A stretch of 64,000 nucleotides of DNA from NCBI GenBank assembly GCA_021654635.1, contig AP025179.1:372001-436000 (forward strand), read 5' to 3'. Source of the DNA: Mycobacterium kiyosense (GTDB lineage: Bacteria > Actinomycetota > Actinomycetes > Mycobacteriales > Mycobacteriaceae). The position numbers were made by a program, and so were the translations under genes. This document shows positions 45,585 through 54,665 of the stretch, in pieces. The notes beneath the pieces were generated by a model. The model saw only the letters and a list, made by a program, of their open reading frames with translations. It did no database searches and had not been told where the DNA came from. Position 1 is the stretch's first letter, and the number at the start of each line of letters is the position of its first letter.

Positions 45585-47240
45585 GTGACCGCGCAGCTGG
45601 CCGGGCTCTCGGCCCAAACCCACGCGCACGAGCAGCCTTATCTGGCTCGGCGGCAGAACTGGGTCAACCAGCTGGAGCGGCACGCGATGATGCAGCCGCA
45701 GGCCACCGCGCTGAGGTTCTTGGGCAACACCCTGACGTGGGCCGATCTACGGCACCGTGTTGCCACGCTGGCCGGCGCCCTGAGCCGGCGCGGGGTCGGG
45801 TTCGGCGACCGGGTGATGATCCTGATGCTCAACCGCCCCGAGTTCGTCGAGTCGGTGCTGGCAGCCAACATGCTCGGCGCGATCGCCGTGCCATTGAACT
45901 TTCGGCTCACTCCCAGCGAGATCGCGTTCCTGGTCGAGGACAGCGAAGCACGGGTGATCGTCACCGAGGCGGTGCTGGCGCCAGTGGCTACCGGGGTGCG
46001 CCGGATCGCTGGGCTGCTGGAGACGGTGATCGTCGCGGGGACGGCCAACGGCGCCTCCGAGGACAACGTGCTCCCCTATGAAGACCTTATGAATGAGCCG
46101 GGCGAGCCGGCCGGGCTGATCGACATCCCCAACGAGTCGCCCGCCCTGATCATGTACACCTCGGGCACCACCGGCCGGCCCAAGGGCGCGGTGCTCACCC
46201 ACGCCAACCTGACCGGTCAGACCATGACCATGCTCTACACCAGCGGAGTGGACCTCAACAACGACGTCGGCTTCGTCGGAGTACCGCTGTTCCACATCGC
46301 CGGCGTCGGCAACCTGCTGACCGGGCTGCTGCTCGGTGTCCCGACGGTGATCTATCCGCTGGGCGCGTTCGATCCCGCGCAGTTGCTCGACGTGCTCGAG
46401 GCGGAGCAGGTCACCGGCATCTTCCTGGTTCCCGCCCAGTGGCAGGCGGTCTGCGCCGAGCAGCAGGCCCGGCCGCGCAACCTGCGGCTGCGGGTGATGT
46501 CCTGGGGTGCCGCCCCGGCGCCAGATGTGTTGCTGCGCCAGATGTCTGAGATGTTCCCGGGCACCCAGATCCTCGCCGCGTTCGGCCAGACCGAGATGTC
46601 GCCGGTCACCTGCATGCTGCTGGGCGACGACGCCATCCGCAAGCGCGGCTCGGTGGGCAAGGTGATCCCGACCGTCGCCGCCCGCGTCGTCGACGACGAC
46701 ATGAACGACGTGCCGATCGGCGAGGTGGGCGAAATCGTCTATCGCGCACCGACATTGATGAGTGGCTACTGGAACAACCCGGAGGCCACCGCGGAGGCGT
46801 TCGCCGGCGGCTGGTTCCATTCCGGTGATCTGGTCCGGATGGACTCCGACGGCTACGTCTGGGTGGTCGACCGCAAGAAGGACATGATCATCTCCGGCGG
46901 CGAGAACATCTACTGCGCCGAGGTGGAGAACGTCCTGGCCGGTCACCCCCGCATAGTCGAGGTCGCCGTGATCGGTCGCGCCGACGAGCGATGGGGTGAG
47001 GTGCCGGTCGCGGTCGTCGCTGTAACGGAAGGCCACCTGCACATCGAAGAGCTAATCGAGTACCTGACCGAGAGGCTCGCGCGGTACAAGCATCCCAAGG
47101 CCCTCGAGATCGTCGACGCACTGCCGCGCAACCCCGCCGGGAAGGTGCTCAAAACTGAACTACGAGTTCGCTACGGAGTGCAGGCCGAGACCGAAAGCCC
47201 TTCTCCGCCAAATAAATTTGCGACGCGAGAGGGAAGCTGA
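45585..47240 (+). CDS. fadD5: fatty-acid-CoA ligase FadD5
   Basis: A 551-residue adenylate-forming enzyme. The P-loop is MYTSGTTGRPKGA, with YWNNPEATAEAF, the hinge VVDRKKDMIISGGENIY and the catalytic lysine in NPAGKVLK. It activates fatty acids to acyl-CoA, and in M. tuberculosis it opens the mce1 operon and helps use fatty acids from mycolates. GTG start with GGGGAGGGG upstream. The 169-base gap before it is AT-rich (ATGTTTTATCAAATATCA), as expected for an Mce1R-controlled promoter. Confidence 0.94.
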   Translation: MTAQLAGLSAQTHAHEQPYLARRQNWVNQLERHAMMQPQATALRFLGNTLTWADLRHRVATLAGALSRRGVGFGDRVMILMLNRPEFVESVLAANMLGAIAVPLNFRLTPSEIAFLVEDSEARVIVTEAVLAPVATGVRRIAGLLETVIVAGTANGASEDNVLPYEDLMNEPGEPAGLIDIPNESPALIMYTSGTTGRPKGAVLTHANLTGQTMTMLYTSGVDLNNDVGFVGVPLFHIAGVGNLLTGLLLGVPTVIYPLGAFDPAQLLDVLEAEQVTGIFLVPAQWQAVCAEQQARPRNLRLRVMSWGAAPAPDVLLRQMSEMFPGTQILAAFGQTEMSPVTCMLLGDDAIRKRGSVGKVIPTVAARVVDDDMNDVPIGEVGEIVYRAPTLMSGYWNNPEATAEAFAGGWFHSGDLVRMDSDGYVWVVDRKKDMIISGGENIYCAEVENVLAGHPRIVEVAVIGRADERWGEVPVAVVAVTEGHLHIEELIEYLTERLARYKHPKALEIVDALPRNPAGKVLKTELRVRYGVQAETESPSPPNKFATREGS

Positions 47241-47264
47241 CGGACTGGAAATGTTTGCTAGGTG

Positions 47265-47279
47265 TTGACGTGACGTCAA
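47265..47279. promoter_or_regulatory. 15-bp perfect palindrome TTGACGTGACGTCAA
   Basis: Two 7-bp arms, TTGACGT and ACGTCAA, surround one base in the 214-base gap between fadD5 and yrbE1A. A TATACA hexamer (47292-47297) lies 13 bases downstream. The rest of the gap to 47454 has no recognised feature apart from GGGAGG before yrbE1A. It looks like an operator over an internal mce1 promoter; the binding protein is unknown. Confidence 0.5.
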
Positions 47280-47454
47280 TTGTTGAGTTGCTATACACAG
47301 GTGGCCGACCATCGGGTACATTCCTGTGGTCTCCGTTACTACCTGCCGGTAGGGAGTCGTCGGTCACACACCAAGGGTCGGGGCAAGGAGGAGGCGTGCG
47401 ACACCATCCGCCGCAGCGCCACAGGCCGAACGGCCCCGCCCACGGGAGGCCCGC

Positions 47455-48258
47455 GTGACGACCACCTCCCGCCCGCACCTGATCGGTTACGTGCGCGACC
47501 AACTCGAAACACCGCTGACAATGGTCGGCGGCTTCTTCCGTATGTGCGTGCTCACCGGCCGGGCGTTGTTCCGCCGGCCATTCCAGTGGCGTGAGCTGAT
47601 CCTGCAGTGCTGGTTCATCATGCGGGTCGCGTTGCTGCCGACGATCATGGTCTCGATTCCGCTGACCGTGCTGCTGATCTTCACCCTCAACGTGTTGCTG
47701 GCCCAGTTCGGCGCCGCCGACCTGTCCGGTGCGGGCGCGGCGATCGGCGCGGTCACCCAGCTGGGTCCGCTGACCACGGTGCTGGTTGTCGCCGGAGCCG
47801 GCTCCACCGCCATCTGCGCCGACCTGGGGGCGCGCACCATCCGCGAAGAGATCGACGCGATGGAGGTGCTCGGCATCGACCCGATCCACCGCCTGGTGGT
47901 TCCCCGGGTGATCGCGGCGACCGTGGTGGCCACACTGCTCAACGCGCTGGTGATCACCGTCGGTCTGGTCGGCGGCTACCTGTTCGGCGTATATCTGCAG
48001 AACGTCTCCGGCGGCGCCTACCTGGCGACGCTGACCACCATCACCGGACTCCCCGAAGTGATCATCGCCATGATCAAGGCGGCGACCTTCGGGCTGATCG
48101 CCGGACTGGTCGGTTGCTACCGCGGGCTCACCGTGCGCGGCGGCTCGAAAGGCCTGGGGACCGCGGTGAACGAGACCGTGGTGCTGTGCGTGGTCGCGCT
48201 GTACGCGGTCAACGTCATCCTGACCACGATCGGCGTTCGATTCGGGACGGGACACTGA
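47455..48258 (+). CDS. yrbE1A: MlaE-type permease YrbE1A
   Basis: A 267-residue integral membrane protein with five or six hydrophobic helices and the permease loop IREEIDAMEVLGIDPI at about residues 135-150. With YrbE1B it forms the membrane channel of the Mce1 lipid importer, energised by an ATPase (MceG) encoded elsewhere. GTG start with GGGAGG five bases before. It follows fadD5 after a gap holding a palindrome. Confidence 0.95.
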   Translation: MTTTSRPHLIGYVRDQLETPLTMVGGFFRMCVLTGRALFRRPFQWRELILQCWFIMRVALLPTIMVSIPLTVLLIFTLNVLLAQFGAADLSGAGAAIGAVTQLGPLTTVLVVAGAGSTAICADLGARTIREEIDAMEVLGIDPIHRLVVPRVIAATVVATLLNALVITVGLVGGYLFGVYLQNVSGGAYLATLTTITGLPEVIIAMIKAATFGLIAGLVGCYRGLTVRGGSKGLGTAVNETVVLCVVALYAVNVILTTIGVRFGTGH

Positions 48259-48259
48259 C

Positions 48260-49129
48260 ATGTCGACTTCAGCGGTAGTCCGGGCCCGGTTCCCGCGGGC
48301 GGTCGCCAACGTCAACCGTTACGCGGGCAGTGTCGGGCGGGGACTGGACGAGACCGGGCACCTCGCCTGGTTCTTTCTGGCCAGCCTGGGCCAGATTCCG
48401 CACGCGCTGCACTTCTACCGCAAGGAGACGCTGCGGCTGATCGCCCAGATCGGCATGGGGACCGGCGCGATGGCCGTGGTCGGCGGCACCGCCGCGATCG
48501 TCGGGTTCGTGACGCTGTCCGGTAGCTCGCTGGTGGCCATCCAGGGCTTCGCGTCGCTGGGCAACATCGGTGTCGAGGCGTTCACCGGGTTCTTCTCCGC
48601 GTTGATCAATGTGCGCATCGCCGGGCCGGTGGTCACCGGCATCGCGCTGGCGGCCACGGTCGGCGCCGGTGCAACCGCCGAGCTGGGCGCGATGCGCATC
48701 AGCGAGGAGATCGACGCCCTGGAAGTGATGGGCATCAAGTCGATCTCGTATCTGACGTCGACCCGCATCGTCGCCGGCCTGGTGGTGATCATTCCGCTGT
48801 ACGCGCTGGCCATGATCATGTCGTTCCTGTCGCCGCAGGTCGTGACGACGCTGCTGTACGGGCAGTCCACCGGCACCTACGAGCACTATTTCCGAACGTT
48901 CTTGCGCCCCGATGACGTGTTCTGGTCGTTCCTGGAAGCGATCATCATCGCGGCGATCGTGATGGTGACCCACTGTTACTACGGATTCAACGCGGGCGGT
49001 GGTCCCGTCGGCGTCGGTGAGGCAGTCGGCCGATCGATGCGTTTCTCGCTGGTATCGGTCCAGGTAGTGGTCCTGTCCGCGGCGTTGGCGCTGTACGGCG
49101 TCAACCCCAACTTCGCACTGACGGTGTAG
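48260..49129 (+). CDS. yrbE1B: MlaE-type permease YrbE1B
   Basis: A 289-residue partner permease. A longer cytoplasmic N-terminus is followed by five or six membrane helices and the loop ISEEIDALEVMGIKSI at about 150-165. It starts one base after the yrbE1A stop and ends four bases before mce1A. The pair with YrbE1A is always found ahead of the six mce genes. Confidence 0.95.
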   Translation: MSTSAVVRARFPRAVANVNRYAGSVGRGLDETGHLAWFFLASLGQIPHALHFYRKETLRLIAQIGMGTGAMAVVGGTAAIVGFVTLSGSSLVAIQGFASLGNIGVEAFTGFFSALINVRIAGPVVTGIALAATVGAGATAELGAMRISEEIDALEVMGIKSISYLTSTRIVAGLVVIIPLYALAMIMSFLSPQVVTTLLYGQSTGTYEHYFRTFLRPDDVFWSFLEAIIIAAIVMVTHCYYGFNAGGGPVGVGEAVGRSMRFSLVSVQVVVLSAALALYGVNPNFALTV

Positions 49130-49133
49130 CGCC

Positions 49134-50471
49134 ATGACTGCTCCGGACAAGGTCATCAAGACCAACAAGATCTCCAGCCCGCCCTACAAGATCGTCGGGA
49201 TCGGCTCCCTGGTGGTGCTGCTGGTCGCGCTGTCGGTGGTGTACGTGCAGTTCCGGGGCGGCTTCACCAGCAAAGACAAGCTGACCATGTACTCCGACCG
49301 CGCCGGGTTGGTGATGGACCCCGGCTCGAAGGTCACCTACAACGGGGTGCAGATCGGCCGGGTCGGCAGCATCGAGGAAGTCACCCGCAACGGCAGGCCG
49401 GCCGCGAAATTCACCCTGGAGGTCTATCCGCAGTACCTCGGTCCGCACGGCGTGGTGCCGGAGAACGTCGACGTCCAGATCAAGGCCACCACCGTGTTCG
49501 GCGGCAAGTACGTGTCGTTGACGACACCGAAGGACGACCAGGGCAACAACATCGCCCACGGGCACCTGTCGGCCAAGAGCACCATCAACGCCTCGGCGGT
49601 GACGACCGAGATCAACACGGTCTTCCAGACGCTGACCGCGATCTCGGAGAAGGTCGACCCGGTCAAGCTCAACCTGACGCTGAGCGCGGCCGCGCAGTCA
49701 CTGACCGGACTCGGTGACCGGTTCGGGCAGTCGATCGTCAACGGCAACGCGATCCTCGACGACGTCAACCCGCGGATGCCGCAGGCCCGCCGCGACATCC
49801 AGCAGCTGGCGGCCCTCGGCGACGTGTACGCGGACTCCGCGCCCGACCTGCTGGACTTCCTGAACAACTCGGTGCCCACCGCCCGTACCATCAACGCCCA
49901 GCAGCGCGACCTGGATCAGGCCCTGCTGGCGGCCGCCGGATTCGGCAACAACGGTGCCGACGTGTTCGAACGCGGCGGCCCGTACCTGGCCCGCGGCGCC
50001 AAGGACCTGGTGCCTTCGGCTCAGCTGCTGGACACCTACAGCCCGGAGCTGTTCTGCACGCTGCGCAACTACCACGACGCCGAGCCCGTCGTGCGCTCTT
50101 TCCTCGGCGGCAACGGCTACTCGCTGAACGCCCACTCCGAGATCCTGTCCGCGCTGGGCATGCTGCTCAACCCGGTCTCGCTGGCGCCCCTGCTGCTCTC
50201 CGCGGTCGGCGGCCTGGCGGCGGGCCTAGTCGGTGGGGCGCCCAACCCCTACACCTACCCGGAGAACCTGCCGCGGGTGAACTCGCACGGGGGACCGGGC
50301 GGGGCCCCAGGTTGCTGGCAGCAGATCACCCGCAACCTCTGGCCGGCTCCTGAGCTGGTGATGGACACCGGCAACAGCCTGGCGCCGTACAACCACTTGG
50401 ACACCGGTTCGCCCTACGTGCTCGAGTACGTCTGGGGCCGTCAAGTAGGGGACAACACGATCAACCCATGA
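49134..50471 (+). CDS. mce1A: MCE-family protein Mce1A
   Basis: A 445-residue substrate-binding-like protein. One membrane anchor (about 17-38, GIGSLVVLLVALSVVYVQF) precedes the MCE domain at about 42-120 (MYSDRAGLVMDPGSKVTYNG in the first strands). A long helical needle domain follows, then a C-terminal tail. In the importer the six Mce proteins form a tube across the periplasm for fatty acids. In M. tuberculosis Mce1A was first described as a cell-entry protein. Overlaps mce1B by four bases. Confidence 0.95.
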   Translation: MTAPDKVIKTNKISSPPYKIVGIGSLVVLLVALSVVYVQFRGGFTSKDKLTMYSDRAGLVMDPGSKVTYNGVQIGRVGSIEEVTRNGRPAAKFTLEVYPQYLGPHGVVPENVDVQIKATTVFGGKYVSLTTPKDDQGNNIAHGHLSAKSTINASAVTTEINTVFQTLTAISEKVDPVKLNLTLSAAAQSLTGLGDRFGQSIVNGNAILDDVNPRMPQARRDIQQLAALGDVYADSAPDLLDFLNNSVPTARTINAQQRDLDQALLAAAGFGNNGADVFERGGPYLARGAKDLVPSAQLLDTYSPELFCTLRNYHDAEPVVRSFLGGNGYSLNAHSEILSALGMLLNPVSLAPLLLSAVGGLAAGLVGGAPNPYTYPENLPRVNSHGGPGGAPGCWQQITRNLWPAPELVMDTGNSLAPYNHLDTGSPYVLEYVWGRQVGDNTINP

Positions 50472-51508
50472 AAATCACCGGTACTTTAGTCAAGCTCAGC
50501 ATCTTCGCGTTCGTGCTGCTGATGTTCAGCGTCATGATCATCATCGTGTTCGGCCAGATCCGCTTCGACCGGACCAACAGCTACTCCGCGGAGTTCAGCA
50601 ACATCAGCGGCCTGCGGTCCGGCCAGTTCGTCCGGGCCTCCGGGGTGGAGATCGGCAAGGTCAAGGACGTCGAACTGCTCGACGGCGGCAAGCGGGTCCG
50701 GGTGAAATTCGACGTCGACCGCTCGATCCCGCTTTACCAGTCCACCACCGCGCAGATCCGATACCTCGACCTGATCGGCAACCGCTACCTCGAGCTGCGC
50801 CGCGGCGAGGGCGACGGCGCCGACAAGGTGATGCCGGCCGGCGGGCTCATCCCGCTGTCGCGCACCTCGCCCGCGCTGGACCTCGATGCGCTGATCGGTG
50901 GTTTCAAGCCGGTGTTCCGGGCATTGAACCCGGAGAAGGTCAACACCATCGCGTCGTCGCTGATCACGGTGTTCCAGGGCCAGGGCGGCACCATCAACGA
51001 CATCCTCACCCAGACGGCACAGCTCACCTCGCAGCTCGCCGAGCGTGACCAGGCCATCGGTGAGGTGATCAAGAACCTCAACACCGTTCTGGACACCACC
51101 GTCCGGCACCGCAAAGACTTCGACCAGACCGTCAACAACCTCGAGGTGCTGATCACCGGCCTGAAGGACCACGGCGACTCGCTGGCCGGCGGGACGGCGC
51201 ACATCAGCAACGCCGCCGGCACGGTGGCCGATCTGCTGGCCGAGGACCGCGCGCTGCTGAAGAAGACGGTCAACTACCTCGACGCCGTGCAGCAACCGCT
51301 GATCGACCAGAAGCAGCAGTTGAACGACTACCTGCACGCCCTGCCGCCCGCGCTGAACCACATCGGACGTGCCATCGGGTCCTACGGCGACTTCGTGAAC
51401 TTCTACTCCTGCGACATCAGCCTCCGGATCAATGGTCTGCAGGCCGGTGGCCCGGTCCGCACGGTCCGGCTCTTCCACCAGCCGACGGGGAGGTGCTCGC
51501 CGCAATGA
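50468..51508 (+). CDS. mce1B: MCE-family protein Mce1B
   Basis: A 346-residue MCE protein. The N-terminal anchor is at about 9-30 (FAFVLLMFSVMIIIVFG), with the MCE domain next (SAEFSNISGLRSGQFVRASG) and coiled-coil helices to about 310. It is the shortest of the six, lacking a proline tail, as in other mce operons. ATGA overlaps on both sides couple it to mce1A and mce1C. Confidence 0.95.
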   Translation: MKITGTLVKLSIFAFVLLMFSVMIIIVFGQIRFDRTNSYSAEFSNISGLRSGQFVRASGVEIGKVKDVELLDGGKRVRVKFDVDRSIPLYQSTTAQIRYLDLIGNRYLELRRGEGDGADKVMPAGGLIPLSRTSPALDLDALIGGFKPVFRALNPEKVNTIASSLITVFQGQGGTINDILTQTAQLTSQLAERDQAIGEVIKNLNTVLDTTVRHRKDFDQTVNNLEVLITGLKDHGDSLAGGTAHISNAAGTVADLLAEDRALLKKTVNYLDAVQQPLIDQKQQLNDYLHALPPALNHIGRAIGSYGDFVNFYSCDISLRINGLQAGGPVRTVRLFHQPTGRCSPQ

Positions 51509-53067
51509 GGACTCTCGAACCGCCCAACCGGCTCAAGATCGGTTTGATGGGCATCCTGGTGACGCTGCTGGTCATCGGGGTGGGCCAGAGCTTCACCAGT
51601 GTGCCGATGCTGATGGCCAAGCCCAGCTACTACGGCCAGTTCACCGACACCGGCGGCATCAACAAAGGCGACAAGGTGCGCATCGCCGGCATGGACGTCG
51701 GCAAGGTCGAGGCCCTGTCCATCGACGGCGACCACATCCTGATGAAGTTCTCGATCGGCACCAACAGCATCGGCACCGAGAGCCGGCTCAACATCCGCAC
51801 CGACACCCTGCTGGGTAAGAAAGTCCTGGAGATCGAGGCGCGCGGCAATCAGCCGCTGCGGCCCGGCGCCACGCTGCCCCTGGGGCAGAGCACCACGCCG
51901 TACCAGATCTACGACGCGTTCCTCGATGTCACCAAGGCCGCCACCGGTTGGGACATCGACACGGTCAAGAAGTCGCTGCATGTGCTGTCGGAGACCATCG
52001 ACCAGACCTACCCGCAGCTCAGTCCCGCCCTGGAAGGGGTGTCGAACTTCTCCGACACCCTGGGTAAGCGCGACGAGGAGATCAAGCACCTGCTGGCCCA
52101 GGCCAACCAGGTGGCCAGCGTGCTCGGTGACCGCAGTGAGCAGGTGGACCGCGCGCTGGTCAACGCCAAGACGCTGCTGGCCGCCTTCAACGAGCGCGGC
52201 GCCGCCATCGACGCGCTGCTGAGCAACGTGGCATCGTTCTCCCAACAGGTGCAGGGCCTGATCAACGACAACCCCAACCTCAACCACGTGCTCGAGCAGC
52301 TGCGGACCGTCAGCGACCTGCTGGTCGAGCGCAAGCAGGACGTGGCGCAAGGGCTGCAGATGGTCGGCGGCTTCCTGCCGTCGCTGAACGAGGCGATCGG
52401 GTCGGGGCCGTTCTTCAAGGTGGTCATCCACAACCTGGTTCCGGGCCAGCTCATCCAGCCGTTCATCGACGCGGCGTTCAAGAAGCGTGGCCTGGATCCC
52501 GAAGAGTTCTGGCGCAACGCGGGTCTGCCGGCCTACCGCTTCCCGGACCCCAACGGCACCCGGTTCCCCAACGGCGCGCCGCCGCCGCCTCCACTGGTGC
52601 TCGAAGGCACCCCGGAACACCCCGGACCGGCGGTACCACCGGGATCGCCGTGCTCCTACACGCCGGGGCCGGGCGGGATCCCGACTCCGCAGAACCCGCT
52701 GCCCTGCATGGGGTTGAGCATCGGACCGTTCGGTGGCCCGGGCTTCCCGGCTCCGCTGGACGTGCAGGCCTCGCCGCCCAACCCGAACGGGGTGCCGCCG
52801 GCGCCGGGCCTGCCGATCGCCGGACGACCGGGCCAGGCTCCGCCGGATGCTCCCGGTACACCGGTGCCGATGCCGCCGAACTCGCCGCCGGGATCGCGTA
52901 CCGAACCGATCGGACCGGCCGGGCCGGTTGCACCGCCATCGACCTTTGCGCCGGGACTGCCTCCCGGTCCGCCGGCCCCGCCGGGGCCCGGCAACCAGTT
53001 ACCGGCACCGTTCATCACCCCGGGCGGCAACGGTGGTAGCGGCGCCGCGGGAGGTAGCGAGAATTGA
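51505..53067 (+). CDS. mce1C: MCE-family protein Mce1C
   Basis: A 520-residue MCE protein: anchor at about 10-30, MCE domain (YYGQFTDTGGINKGDKVRIA) at about 38-115 and a helical needle. A long proline/glycine-rich tail from about residue 345 to the end follows (for example PPPPPLVLEGTPEHPGP). A GTG at 51493 is in frame, but the ATG at 51505 overlaps the mce1B stop as ATGA and gives MRTLEPPNRLK. The tail probably lies in the cell wall. Confidence 0.94.
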   Translation: MRTLEPPNRLKIGLMGILVTLLVIGVGQSFTSVPMLMAKPSYYGQFTDTGGINKGDKVRIAGMDVGKVEALSIDGDHILMKFSIGTNSIGTESRLNIRTDTLLGKKVLEIEARGNQPLRPGATLPLGQSTTPYQIYDAFLDVTKAATGWDIDTVKKSLHVLSETIDQTYPQLSPALEGVSNFSDTLGKRDEEIKHLLAQANQVASVLGDRSEQVDRALVNAKTLLAAFNERGAAIDALLSNVASFSQQVQGLINDNPNLNHVLEQLRTVSDLLVERKQDVAQGLQMVGGFLPSLNEAIGSGPFFKVVIHNLVPGQLIQPFIDAAFKKRGLDPEEFWRNAGLPAYRFPDPNGTRFPNGAPPPPPLVLEGTPEHPGPAVPPGSPCSYTPGPGGIPTPQNPLPCMGLSIGPFGGPGFPAPLDVQASPPNPNGVPPAPGLPIAGRPGQAPPDAPGTPVPMPPNSPPGSRTEPIGPAGPVAPPSTFAPGLPPGPPAPPGPGNQLPAPFITPGGNGGSGAAGGSEN

Positions 53068-54665
53068 GCACCATCTTCGACATCCGCAACATCCGCCTTC
53101 CGGTGATGTCCCGGGCGACGATCATCGTCGGGGTGCTGGTGGGCGTGCTGGCGATCGTGGCCGGGCTGGTCGGCTGGAACCTGTACCAGAAGCTGACCAA
53201 CAACTATGTGGTGGCGTATTTCAGCGCCGCCAACGCGCTCTACCCCGGCGACAAGGTCCAGATCATGGGCCTGAAGGTGGGCCGCATCGACAGCATCGAG
53301 CCGGCCGGCGACAAGATGAAGGTGACCTTCCACTACGAGAACCAGTACAAGGTTCCGGCCAACGCCTCGGCGATCATCCTGAACCCCACCCTGGTGGCTT
53401 CCCGCGCGATCCAGCTGGAGCCGGCTTACAAGGGCGGTCCGGTGCTGGCCAACAATGCGGTGATTCCACTGGATCGCACCCAGGTGCCGGTGGAATGGGA
53501 CGAGCTGCGTAACAGCATCACCAACATCATCTCCAAACTAGGCCCCACCGAGGCGCAGCCAACCGGACCGTTCGGCGAGGTCATCAACTCGTTCGCCAAC
53601 GGGCTGGCCGGCAAGGGCAGGCAGCTGAACTCCACGCTGGACAACCTGTCGAAGGCGTTGACCGCGCTGAACGAAGGCCGCGGCGACTTTTTCGCCGTGG
53701 TCAAGAGCCTGGCGCTGTTCGTCAACGCACTGCACCAGGACGACCAGCAGTTCGTGGCGCTGAACCAGAACCTGGCCCAGTTCACCGGGCGGCTGGCCAG
53801 CTCGGACCACGCGCTGGCCAACGCGATCGAGCAGCTCGACGGCCTGCTCACCACGATCCGGCCGTTCCTGGACAAGAACCGCGAGGTGCTGACCCACGAC
53901 GTCAACAACCTGGCCGACGTGACCAACACGCTGCTACAGCCCGACACGCTCAACGGGCTGGAGACGGCGCTGCACATCCTGCCCACCGCCGCGGCCAACG
54001 TGAACCAGATCTATCACCCTGCGCACGGTTCGGTGGTTTCCGTCCCCGAGATCACCAGCTTCGCCAACCCGATGCAGTTCATCTGCAGCTCGGTGCAAGC
54101 CGGCAGCCGGTTGGGGTATCAGGAGTCCGCGGAACTGTGCGCCGAGTACATGGCGCCCGTGCTGGACGCGATCAAGTTCAACTACTTCCCGTTCGGCTTC
54201 AACGGGTTCAGCACCGCCGAGGTACTGCCCAAGATGGTGGCCTACTCCGAGCCCCGGCTGCAGCCGCCGAACGGATATAAGGACACCACCGTGCCGGGCA
54301 TCTGGGTGCCGGACACCCCGACGTCGCACCGCAACACCCAGCAGGGCTGGATCGTGGCCCCGGGTATGCAGGGCACCCAGGTCGGCCCGATCACGGCCGG
54401 CCTGCTGACCCCCGAATCGCTGTCCGAGCTGATGGGTGGACCCGACATCCCGCCGGTCCAATCGACGTTGCAGACGCCGCCGGGACCGCCCAACGCCTAC
54501 GACGAGAACCCGATCCTGCCACCGATCGGTTTGAACGCGCCGCAGGTGCCGATCCCACCGCCGCCGCCGGGACCTGAGGTGCGACCAGGGCCGGTCGCGC
54601 CGACGCCGGGACCCGCGGCACCGGTGGGCGCGCCGTTGCCGGCTGAGGCAGGGGGCGGACAGTGA
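53064..54665 (+). CDS. mce1D: MCE-family protein Mce1D
   Basis: A 533-residue MCE protein. Anchor at about 17-37 (TIIVGVLVGVLAIVAGLVGW), MCE domain (VAYFSAANALYPGDKVQIMG), needle helices and a proline-rich C-terminus (PPPPPGPEVRPGP). It uses a TTG start, decided by the TTGA overlap with the mce1C stop. Ends in a four-base overlap with the lipoprotein gene. Confidence 0.94.
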   Translation: MSTIFDIRNIRLPVMSRATIIVGVLVGVLAIVAGLVGWNLYQKLTNNYVVAYFSAANALYPGDKVQIMGLKVGRIDSIEPAGDKMKVTFHYENQYKVPANASAIILNPTLVASRAIQLEPAYKGGPVLANNAVIPLDRTQVPVEWDELRNSITNIISKLGPTEAQPTGPFGEVINSFANGLAGKGRQLNSTLDNLSKALTALNEGRGDFFAVVKSLALFVNALHQDDQQFVALNQNLAQFTGRLASSDHALANAIEQLDGLLTTIRPFLDKNREVLTHDVNNLADVTNTLLQPDTLNGLETALHILPTAAANVNQIYHPAHGSVVSVPEITSFANPMQFICSSVQAGSRLGYQESAELCAEYMAPVLDAIKFNYFPFGFNGFSTAEVLPKMVAYSEPRLQPPNGYKDTTVPGIWVPDTPTSHRNTQQGWIVAPGMQGTQVGPITAGLLTPESLSELMGGPDIPPVQSTLQTPPGPPNAYDENPILPPIGLNAPQVPIPPPPPGPEVRPGPVAPTPGPAAPVGAPLPAEAGGGQ

